A stretch of DNA of 8,329 nucleotides from Acidobacteriota bacterium (GTDB lineage Bacteria > Acidobacteriota > Vicinamibacteria > Vicinamibacterales > UBA8438): positions 1 through 8,329 of the forward strand of contig WTGR01000262.1 in NCBI GenBank assembly GCA_011523485.1, written 5' to 3'. Position numbers and translations under genes: made by a program. Under the pieces are notes generated by a model. The model was given only the letters and a program-made list of their open reading frames with translations, was not told where the DNA came from and ran no database searches. This document shows, piece by piece, positions 1 to 5,595 of the stretch (within the stretch, counting starts at the first letter, position 1; the number at the start of each line of letters is the position of its first letter).

Positions 1-2
1 AG

Positions 3-155
3 GCGCCCGACCACATCGTCGCCTCCCGCGTGCGGGACGGCGAGGTGGATCGGACCCGGCCGCTCTGCCCGTATCCGGCGCAGGCGGTCTACGACGGCAG
101 CGGCAGCACGGACGAGGCGGAGAACTTCGCCTGCCGCATGCCGTCCGGCGACTAG
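3..155 (+). CDS. Tannase/feruloyl esterase family protein, C-terminal end only
   Basis: The frame is open from the left edge and stops at TAG 153-155, giving the last 50 residues of a protein whose start lies outside the window. The tail contains ASRVRDGEVDRTRPLCPYP followed by YDGSGSTDEAENFAC, a pattern I recognise as the conserved C-terminus of the tannase/feruloyl esterase family: RTRPLCPYP, then a GSGSTD turn and a terminal Phe-x-Cys. Members are secreted or periplasmic alpha/beta hydrolases that split ester bonds of plant phenolics. The Ser-Asp-His catalytic residues would be upstream and cannot be checked. It has no visible link to the restriction-modification genes and probably marks the chromosomal flank of the defence locus. 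Family call fairly sure; substrate unknown. Confidence 0.75.
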   Translation, partial: APDHIVASRVRDGEVDRTRPLCPYPAQAVYDGSGSTDEAENFACRMPSGD

Positions 156-440
156 TGCTGTGCCACACCTGAATGTGCGGGTGCGCGGTGCTGGGATTCG
201 TCAACGATTGCGCGCTGTAAACCCATGTCCGTGTCCGCAGATTAGGGCGTGACGGACCACTAGTCCTTCGGATGAGGATGGATGCTTCTGCCCCGGGCGA
301 CCGGGGCGGGAGTACGTCTCGGCGCTGCACTGACCGACCGGCCACTCACCACCCGCTCCGACGTCTACGCCACGCCCGACGGCAGGTCAGACATCCTCCA
401 CGGATTGAGGGCCGCATCCGTAGCGGATACGATGGGGAGC
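156..440. other. Intergenic stretch without a supported gene
   Basis: About 285 bases between the tannase stop and the small gene. Open frames here (for example an upstream extension of the small gene to 282) have arginine- and proline-rich, non-protein-like translations. A perfect 6-bp hairpin with a GCGA loop, CCCCGG/CCGGGG at 291-306, is present but has no T-tract, so I do not call it a terminator. The right end holds the promoter candidate described separately. No tRNA, repeat or insertion element seen. Confidence 0.5.
405..433 (+). promoter_or_regulatory. Candidate promoter with leaderless start for the small gene
   Basis: A -35-like TTGAGG (405-410) and a -10-like TACGAT (428-433) lie exactly 17 bp apart, each matching the sigma-70 consensus at 4 of 6 bases. 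Transcription would start about 7 bases after the -10, at or next to the ATG at 441, so the message would be nearly leaderless. The spacer holds a small inverted repeat, ATCCG (416-420) and CGGAT (424-428). Inferred from spacing and consensus only. Confidence 0.35.
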
Positions 441-695
441 ATGCTCACCTACGGCATCCGCGCGTTCCTGACGCGCGACTGGCAAAGAGCACGCGATGCC
501 AAGGATGCCTACTGGGCCGAGCGGGTCCAACGGCTCGGTCCTCTCGAAGCGCTGCGGATTGCCGACGAGCTGCGACGTCAGGTAATGCTGCAGCATCCGG
601 ACTGGCCGGACGCCGCCAGCCGCCGGGACGACCTGCGCCATCATGTTCGCATGACCGAGTTGTTCGCCCGTGTCGATGCAGCCCGCCGCCCTTGA
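441..695 (+). CDS. Small helical hypothetical protein (84 aa)
   Basis: An 84-residue protein starting MLTYGIRAF and ending in AARRP, with TGA at 693-695. An in-frame ATG at 432 would add three residues. I prefer 441 because the protein-like sequence begins there and a promoter candidate places the transcript start beside it. No signal peptide or membrane segment. It looks all-helical and charged, with recognisable blocks: a DW-x-x-A/YWAERV stretch (13-29), a helix around LGPLEALRIADELRRQV (32-48), then QHPDWPDAASR (51-61). I recall similar small proteins encoded directly before nucleotidyltransferase genes, and here the remnant of such a gene starts at 676, overlapping the stop by 20 bases. 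That suggests a former two-gene cassette, possibly toxin-antitoxin-like; this is inference. Function unknown. Confidence 0.6.
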   Translation: MLTYGIRAFLTRDWQRARDAKDAYWAERVQRLGPLEALRIADELRRQVMLQHPDWPDAASRRDDLRHHVRMTELFARVDAARRP

Positions 696-817
696 GTTGC
701 TCCAAGGCGCTGTCCTCGGCGCTCGCCCGCTGGGGCCGCTGGTACCTCTTCGGAGCCCAGACGTCGGCGCTTGAAGCGAGGCACACCGTAGGCAACCACC
801 GCCGCAAACGCAACTGA
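676..817 (+). pseudogene. Broken AbiEii-like nucleotidyltransferase fragment
   Basis: Remnant of the N-terminus of a nucleotidyltransferase-fold protein. From ATG 676 the frame reads MQPAALELLQGAVL. One base further on, the next frame (from 719) reads ALARWGRWYLFGAQ, so a single extra base near 712-721 breaks the gene. The expected continuation after FGAQ in this family is a hydrophobic stretch ending in GVPRF, then the catalytic D-x-D strand. On the plus strand that is missing, but the reverse complement of 761-802 reads AVVAYGVPRF in 14 open codons. Flipping this ~42-bp piece back would give FGAQ-AVVAYGVPRF. I therefore read it as a micro-inverted, frameshifted pseudogene. Nothing after 803 resembles the rest of the enzyme, so the catalytic part is gone. 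It overlaps the upstream small gene by 20 bases, typical of translational coupling. The family call rests on remembered motif patterns. Confidence 0.5.
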
Positions 818-927
818 GCGCCACGGCGCGCCCACGGTCCGGCGCATCCGCCCGCAAGGGGCGTCCAGCGGAAAACTCACGGCGGGCGACACGAATCGAT
901 GTGTTCGCCGCCGCATGGAGCTTGCGC

Positions 928-1299
928 CTACTTCTCCGCGGTATCCATGGTCCCCGAGGCACGGCGCCGCTTGACATCTTCGATCAGCACGTCGAAGTCC
1001 TCGGACGTCAGATTCATCTCCCTTGCCGTGCGCAGGAACTCCGGGACGCGCGGCACGTCATGGATGTACGCGGCGAGGTCGGGATCCGTGCTCTCCGCGA
1101 GACGGAACAGCAGGTCCGGATCACCGCCGAGCAGCGTCGCCAGTCGCTTCACGAGCTCCGGCTTCGGTGGGCGCTCCTTGCCCCGTTCGATGCGGCTCAG
1201 ATACGCGGGCGAGATCTCCAGACGGTCCGCCGCCGCACGCAGGCCCAACTCCTGCGCCTCTCGCAGTTCCCGAATCGTGCCCCCGAAACCCTTCGTCAT
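928..1299 (-). CDS. XRE-family helix-turn-helix transcriptional repressor
   Basis: 123 residues on the minus strand, ATG at 1299-1297, TAG at 930-928. An XRE/HTH_3 domain spans about residues 7-62: IRELREAQELGLRAAADRL, then the turn and recognition helix SPAYLSRIERG (30-40), then PELVKRLATLLG. The C-terminal part (73-110, DPDLAAYIHDVPRVPEFLRTA and onward) is helical and probably dimerises. A ribosome-binding site GTGAGG lies 8 bases before the ATG, supporting this start. The gene is divergent from the methylase operon, and its promoter -10 lies inside a 28-bp palindrome, so it probably represses itself and the methylase operon, as control proteins of restriction-modification loci do. No metallopeptidase (ImmA/IrrE) domain. 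The DNA-binding call is firm; the regulatory target is inferred from position. Confidence 0.85.
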   Translation of the reverse strand: MTKGFGGTIRELREAQELGLRAAADRLEISPAYLSRIERGKERPPKPELVKRLATLLGGDPDLLFRLAESTDPDLAAYIHDVPRVPEFLRTAREMNLTSEDFDVLIEDVKRRRASGTMDTAEK

Positions 1300-1321
1300 C
1301 GCCGTGGCCTCACCCGCGGAA

Positions 1322-1349
1322 GCGTTTACTGTTACGCAACACTTAACGC
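1322..1349. promoter_or_regulatory. Putative XRE operator, 28-bp imperfect palindrome (copy 1)
   Basis: Left arm GCGTTTACTGTTAC (1322-1335) and right arm GCAACACTTAACGC (1336-1349) are reverse complements at 11 of 14 positions with no spacer. It lies in the divergent gap, 23 bp from the XRE start codon and over its likely -10. A dyad of this size in this place is what a dimeric XRE repressor would bind. Binding is inferred, not shown. Confidence 0.5.
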
Positions 1350-1369
1350 ATGGCGGTGGCCCAAGTCAA
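1341..1369 (-). promoter_or_regulatory. Candidate promoter of the XRE gene
   Basis: On the minus strand, -35 TTGACT (1369-1364, 5 of 6 matches) is followed after 17 bp by TTAAGT (1346-1341, 3 of 6) as a weak -10. The transcript would start near 1334 and give a leader of about 35 bases to the ATG at 1299. The -10 lies in the right arm of the palindrome at 1322-1349, a geometry that suits autorepression. An identical copy sits at 2018-2046 because of the duplication. Confidence 0.4.
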
Positions 1370-1456
1370 GCCTGCTTGTGTACGATCGGCCCCAGACGTC
1401 GGCACCGCCACCGGGGAAGCTGGAGGCGAACTCCCGTCGAAAGAACACCGCCGCAC

Positions 1457-2023
1457 ATGAGCCGAGGGCCCTCGACCAGGACGCGTCAGCGAAGAACGCC
1501 CGGCGAGGCGACCGCCGTCGGCGTGGCGACTGCAGTGACGGACGCGGCGACGCGTACCGATGTCGTCCGCGACGGGTTCGTCCTCGACTTCATATCGGGC
1601 ACCAGGCAGCTCAAGGAGACGCCGAAGGAGCTGGTACGGCAGCGGATTGCCTACGCGCTGTCCCACGAGTACGGGATCTCGGCGGACGACATGACGGCGG
1701 ACTTCCCCGTGTCGGTCGGGGGCCGGCGCCAGCGGGTGGACATCGCGATCTTCGGCGCGGGCGAGGCGCACGAGCCCGAGAACGTCCAGCGCGTCGTCGT
1801 GTGCCGGCCCGAACCGAAGCAGAACAGGCGCGGAGCGGTTACGATGCGCGACTACGAACAGGCCGCGCAGGACATCGCCGAGGTCAAGCCGTTCTTCGAG
1901 GAGATCGAGGCCTGCCGATACGCCTTGTGGACCAATGGCCTGGAGTTCTTCTTTCTTCGCAAGAAGGCGACGAAGTTCCAGGTGGACGCCGAACCGAAGC
2001 GTTTACTGTTACGCAACACTTAA
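1457..2023 (+). pseudogene. Truncated duplicate: methylase A N-terminal (HsdR-N-like) domain only
   Basis: From ATG 1457 (same relative start as 2134) the frame encodes the same 180 residues as the intact N-terminus of methylase A, then reads through the repeat junction into copy 2, adds KRLLLRNT and stops at TAA 2021-2023. The 188-residue product would be the complete HsdR-N-like domain with no methylase. The stop falls inside the second operator copy. Because the period is not a multiple of three, this frame cannot continue into the methylase. If translated it gives a free-standing domain that might compete with or titrate the full protein; more simply it is a by-product of the tandem duplication. 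Real as an open frame; function unknown. Confidence 0.6.
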
Positions 2024-2674
2024 CGCATGGCGGTGGCCCAAGTCAAGCCTGCTTGTGTACGATCGGCCCCAGACGTCGGCACCGCCACCGGGGAAGCTGG
2101 AGGCGAACTCCCGTCGAAAGAACACCGCCGCACATGAGCCGAGGGCCCTCGACCAGGACGCGTCAGCGAAGAACGCCCGGCGAGGCGACCGCCGTCGGCG
2201 TGGCGACTGCAGTGACGGACGCGGCGACGCGTACCGATGTCGTCCGCGACGGGTTCGTCCTCGACTTCATATCGGGCACCAGGCAGCTCAAGGAGACGCC
2301 GAAGGAGCTGGTACGGCAGCGGATTGCCTACGCGCTGTCCCACGAGTACGGGATCTCGGCGGACGACATGACGGCGGACTTCCCCGTGTCGGTCGGGGGC
2401 CGGCGCCAGCGGGTGGACATCGCGATCTTCGGCGCGGGCGAGGCGCACGAGCCCGAGAACGTCCAGCGCGTCGTCGTGTGCCGGCCCGAACCGAAGCAGA
2501 ACAGGCGCGGAGCGGTTACGATGCGCGACTACGAACAGGCCGCGCAGGACATCGCCGAGGTCAAGCCGTTCTTCGAGGAGATCGAGGCCTGCCGATACGC
2601 CTTGTGGACCAATGGCCTGGAGTTCTTCTTTCTTCGCAAGAAGGCGACGAAGTTCCAGGTGGACGCCGAACCGA
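1996..2674. repeat. Tandem direct repeat, copy 2 (679 bp, period 677)
   Basis: Second unit of the duplication, identical to 1319-1997. It ends at 2674, where copy 1 diverges (ATCGGCG follows here, AGCG in copy 1). This unit supplies the operator, leader and first 540 bases of the methylase A gene that reads into the unique methylase region. The flanks show only 2 bp of microhomology (GA), which points to non-homologous joining or replication slippage rather than recombination between long pre-existing repeats. Confidence 0.95.
1999..2026. promoter_or_regulatory. Putative XRE operator, second copy, with duplicated divergent promoter
   Basis: Exact duplicate of the 28-bp dyad at 1322-1349, now 108 bp upstream of the ATG of the long methylase A frame. 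The TAA of the truncated copy (2021-2023) lies inside it. The minus-strand promoter elements are also copied (acttaa 2018-2023, agtcaa 2041-2046 on the plus strand), so this site could start an antisense transcript across 1457-2017. Confidence 0.45.
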
Positions 2675-4237
2675 TCGGCGACTGGCCTCCGGTCGACGAG
2701 TCCATCGATGACCGCAACGTGCTGTCGCGGGCACGGGTGCGACGGGCCGACCCGGAGATGCTGCGCACCGCGTTCCGCCGCTGCCACAACTTCATCCACG
2801 GCAACGAAGGCATGCCGAAGGACGCGGCGTTCTGGCAGTTCCTCTACCTCATCTTCTGCAAGATGTACGACGAGCGGGCGCGCCGCGACTACCGTCGCTT
2901 CTGGGCCGGTCCGACGGAGCAGTTCACGGACGATGGCCGCCGGGCGATCAGAAAGCGCATCGAGCCGCTCTTCGGCGAGGTGAAGCAGCAATTCAAGTCC
3001 GTCTTCCAGGGCAACGAAGAGATCAGCCTGTCGGACCGCGCCCTGGCGTTCATGATCTCGGAGCTGTCGAAGTACGAGTTCGCCCGCATCGACGTCGACG
3101 CCAAGGGCGCCGCCTACCAGGAGATCGTCGGCACCAACCTGCGCGGCGACCGCGGCCAGTACTTCACGCCGCGAGGCGCCATCCGGCTCGTCGTCGAAAT
3201 CCTCGATCCGCGGGAAGACGAACGCCTACTGGATCCGGCGTGCGGCACCGGCGGCTTCCTGGTCGCCACCCTCGCACACCGGATGGAGCGGTTCCGCAAC
3301 GAGGAGCAGGTCCGTGCCGAGCACGAGACATCCGAGGAGTTCGAGTCTCTGAACAAGCGGCTGCGACGCTACGCCGCGAAGCAGGTCTTCGGCTGCGACT
3401 TCGACCCCTTCCTGATCCGGGCCAGCCAGATGAACATGGTGATGGCCGGTGACGGCAAGGGCCACCTGTACCACCTCAACTCCCTGGAGTTTCCGGGCGG
3501 CCACCTGCCGCGTGAAGTCGGCACGCCGGAGCGCTCAGCTCGGGTCCGCCGATGTCGTGATGACCAATCCGCCCTTCGGGTCGACGATTCCGATCACCGA
3601 CGCGAACATCCTCCGCCACTTCGATCTCGCGCACGTGTGGGAACGGACCGAGGACGGCGGCTTCCGCAACACTGGGCGACCGCAGGGCAGCGTCGCGCCC
3701 GAGATCCTGTTCATCGAACGCTGTCTCGACTGGCTCCGGCCTGGCGGGCGCATGGGCATCGTCCTGCCGGACGGGATCCTCGGCAACCCGGCCGCGGAGT
3801 ACATCCGCTGGTGGATCCTGCGCCACGCCTGGGTGCTCGCCAGCGTGGACCTTCCGGTGGAGACCTTTATCGTGGAAGCCAACGTCAACATCCTCACCAG
3901 CCTGCTGTTCCTGAAAAAGAAGCCGGACGAGGTGATGACGCGGGAGGCGATCAGCGGCGCCGCCGACTATCCGATCTTCATGGCGGTCGCGGAGACGGTC
4001 GGTTTCGATCGGCGCGGCAACACGCTGTACCGGCGCTCGCCCGAGGGGGAGGAGATCATCAGGACCGAAGAAGAACTCGAGACCGTTATCGTGAACGGAC
4101 GCAGGATCACGCGCACGCTCCGGCGCAAGAAGCGGATTGTCGACGACGACCTGCCGGAGATCGCGAAGCGCTACCACGCTTTCCGGCGGGAGCATCCGGA
4201 GCCCGGACATGAGCAGTGTTCGGAACGGCGAGCATGA
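2134..4237 (+). pseudogene. HsdR-N-like domain plus N-6 DNA methylase (HsdM-like), methylase A, frameshifted
   Basis: Type I restriction-modification-like adenine methylase, about 700 residues if repaired. Residues 40-180 form an HsdR N-terminal-like domain (RVDIAIF 93-99, VVVCRP 113-118, WTNGLEFF 158-165). A helical HsdM_N-like segment follows at about 200-330. The SAM-binding motifs are GQYFTPR (341-347), DPACGTGGF (367-375) and FGCDFDP (419-425). Near 3508 the frame changes: the first frame runs on out of register to TGA 4210-4212, while the true continuation, GSADVVMTNPPFG (NPPF at 3566-3577), lies in the +1 frame and ends at TGA 4235-4237. Restoring two bases at CTGCCG/CGTG, or removing one, joins the parts. 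As read, catalytic motif IV is lost. ATG 2134 is the only plausible start; it lacks a strong ribosome-binding site. It heads the operon. Methylation of adenine N6 is the family role. A sequencing indel is possible. Confidence 0.85.
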
Positions 4238-4260
4238 GCACGCCATCGGGTGGCCGGCTG

Positions 4261-4287
4261 TCGTTGGATCTGACGAGGATCCGACGG
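4261..4287 (+). other. Intergenic hairpin before the DUF6978-like gene
   Basis: TCGTTGGATC (4261-4270) can pair with GATCCGACGG (4278-4287) across a 7-base loop, TGACGAG. This gives a 10-bp RNA stem with two G-U wobbles. It lies between methylase A and the next gene and ends 12 bases before that gene's GGAG site. No U-tract follows, so it is not an intrinsic terminator; it could be an mRNA processing or stability element. An 18-codon ATG frame overlapping the methylase stop (ATGA, 4234-4290) runs across it. Confidence 0.35.
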
Positions 4288-4309
4288 TAAGGAAACGTCG
4301 GAGTTGCCG

Positions 4310-4801
4310 ATGGCCGTGATCTACACCGACAACCAGATCGAGGGGCTCGTTCTGGAGCGCAAGCCGTTGCCGGCGAACTGGCGCGATCGCACGCGTATGA
4401 AGGCGAAGCGCGGCCACGACGAGCAGCACCTGGACCTCACCGGGACGGCCGGGACCGGCTTCCGGTTGATACTCCGGCAGAGCAGAATCAACGGTCTCGA
4501 TTTTTCCGTCATCCTTGCCGTCCTGGTTCCGCAATCCACACAGGTGTTCCGGCTGCGCCGCTACAACGGCAGAAGCCACGAACACACCAATCAGATCGAG
4601 CACGAGACCTTCTACGACTTTCACATTCACCTTGCGACCGAGCGCTATCAGGAGCTCGGAACGCGGGAAGACGCGTACGCCCGGCCGACCGATCGTTACG
4701 GCACTTTTCGCGGCGCCCTCGACTGTCTCTTCACGGACGCCAGCTTCAGCGTTCCACCGAAACCGCAGGGCGATCTCTTCGACCTCGAGGAGGGAGACTG
4801 A
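4310..4801 (+). CDS. DUF6978-like hypothetical protein
   Basis: 163 residues, TGA 4799-4801. ATG 4310 is chosen because GGAG (4300-4303) sits 6 bases upstream; a TTG at 4304 is an alternative. No signal peptide or membrane helix. Visible blocks are FRLILRQSRINGLDFSVIL (51-69), a charged RLRRYNGRSHEHTN (81-94), YDFHIHLATERYQ (102-114) with the HIH pair, and DAYARPTDRYGTFRGALDCLF (121-141), ending in an acidic tail. This matches what I remember of the DUF6978 family, of unknown function, though I cannot verify the name. The next gene follows after a single base, so the two are almost certainly translated together. Its place between two methylase genes suggests a role in the restriction-modification or an associated defence module. 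Biochemical role unknown. Confidence 0.7.
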   Translation: MAVIYTDNQIEGLVLERKPLPANWRDRTRMKAKRGHDEQHLDLTGTAGTGFRLILRQSRINGLDFSVILAVLVPQSTQVFRLRRYNGRSHEHTNQIEHETFYDFHIHLATERYQELGTREDAYARPTDRYGTFRGALDCLFTDASFSVPPKPQGDLFDLEEGD

Positions 4802-4802
4802 G

Positions 4803-5576
4803 ATGACCGTTGACTCCATCGAACAGGATTTTCGCGACAAGGTATCGGCAAAGATTCGACTCGCAGCTGAGGGCGTGGACCGTTTCCGTGTTATAACGCC
4901 TTTTCTGTTCGACGATGGCGACCACCTGGCGATCGTGCTCCGCAGGGAGGGTCCGCGATGGGTGCTCTCGGACGAAGCACATACCTACATGCACCTCACA
5001 TACGACCTCGACGAGAAGGACCTGCACACGGGAACACGCCAGAAGGTCATCTCGAACGCCCTGTCCCTGTTTCAGATCCAGGATCGCGAGGGAGAACTGG
5101 TGCTCGACGTGCCGGATTCGCGCTACGGGGACGCGCTGTATTCGTTCGTCCAGGCGCTGCTGAGGATTTCCGATGTGTCGTACCTGTCTCGGGAACGGGT
5201 CAAGTCGACCTTCATGGAGGATTTCCGGGCACTCCTGAGCGAGACGCTGCCGAAAGAACGCGTGCGTTTCGCGTGGAGTGATCCCACGCATGATCCCCAT
5301 GGCATGTACGTGGTCGACTGCCGGGTGAACAGCATGCCGCGGCCGCTGTTCGTGCACGGGCTCGGCAGCGATGGCCGGACGCGGGACGCGACTATTGCGC
5401 TGCTTCAGTTCGAGAAGTGGGGGCTTGCGTTCCGCTCCCTGGCCATCTTCGACGATCAGGAGTCGATCAACCGCAAGGTACTCGCGCGCTTCACCGACGT
5501 ATGCGAGAAGCAGTTCTCCAGTCTGGCCGCGAACCGCGACCGCATCACGCGCTTCCTGAACGAGGCCATCTCGTGA
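4803..5576 (+). CDS. DUF1828/DUF1829 domain-containing protein
   Basis: 257 residues, ATG 4803, TGA 5574-5576. A GGAGG in the end of the upstream gene (about 4789-4797) is the likely ribosome-binding site. The N-terminal half (about 25-120) has the DUF1828 pattern: RFRVITPFLFDDGDHLAIVL (27-46), WVLSDEAHTYMHL (53-65), then a helix through residues 110-125. The C-terminal half (about 165-257) fits DUF1829: VVDCRVN, PLFVHGLGSDGRTRDATIALLQFEKW (181-206), then a long terminal helix. The family is common in defence and mobile loci but has no assigned activity that I know of. The beta-rich C-terminal core with scattered acidic residues could be nuclease-fold-like, but I see no clear catalytic triad. 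It is tightly coupled to the DUF6978-like gene and 19 bases before methylase B. Confidence 0.75.
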   Translation: MTVDSIEQDFRDKVSAKIRLAAEGVDRFRVITPFLFDDGDHLAIVLRREGPRWVLSDEAHTYMHLTYDLDEKDLHTGTRQKVISNALSLFQIQDREGELVLDVPDSRYGDALYSFVQALLRISDVSYLSRERVKSTFMEDFRALLSETLPKERVRFAWSDPTHDPHGMYVVDCRVNSMPRPLFVHGLGSDGRTRDATIALLQFEKWGLAFRSLAIFDDQESINRKVLARFTDVCEKQFSSLAANRDRITRFLNEAIS

Positions 5577-5595
5577 TGAAGGAGGAGCCCGACGC

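Larger units (their letters stand above)
1319..1997. repeat. Tandem direct repeat, copy 1 (679 bp, period 677)
   Basis: First unit of a perfect head-to-tail duplication. It begins 19 bp upstream of the XRE start codon and carries the palindrome, the divergent promoter region, the leader and the first 180 codons of methylase A. Translations of both units agree in two reading frames over their whole length, and I found no base difference. The two units share the dinucleotide GA at their junction (1996-1997), so the repeat match is 679 bp with a 677-bp period. Identity this complete implies a very recent event or an assembly artefact. Confidence 0.95.

Noticed and set aside
291..306. Intrinsic terminator for the tannase gene (CCCCGG-GCGA-CCGGGG hairpin)
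   Set aside because: The stem is only 6 bp, has no following T-tract, and lies about 140 bp past the stop.
848..863. Terminator for the XRE gene (CGCCC/GGGCG stem at 849-863)
   Set aside because: Short stem, and no T-run follows it in the direction of XRE transcription.
641..916. Small minus-strand membrane protein suggested by a hydrophobic stretch ending in AYGVPRF
   Set aside because: The hydrophobic stretch is better explained as the inverted piece of the nucleotidyltransferase remnant; the rest of the frame is low-complexity and overlaps the small gene's end.
3500..3520. Programmed frameshifting in methylase A
   Set aside because: No known slippery or +1 stop-associated signal, and the out-of-frame continuation is long. 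A simple indel fits better.
901..4212. A single 1103-residue open frame on the plus strand
   Set aside because: It mixes unrelated registers: antisense of the XRE gene, an out-of-frame reading of repeat copy 1, the true methylase A N-terminus, then an out-of-frame tail after 3508. Only 2134 to about 3508 is protein-like.
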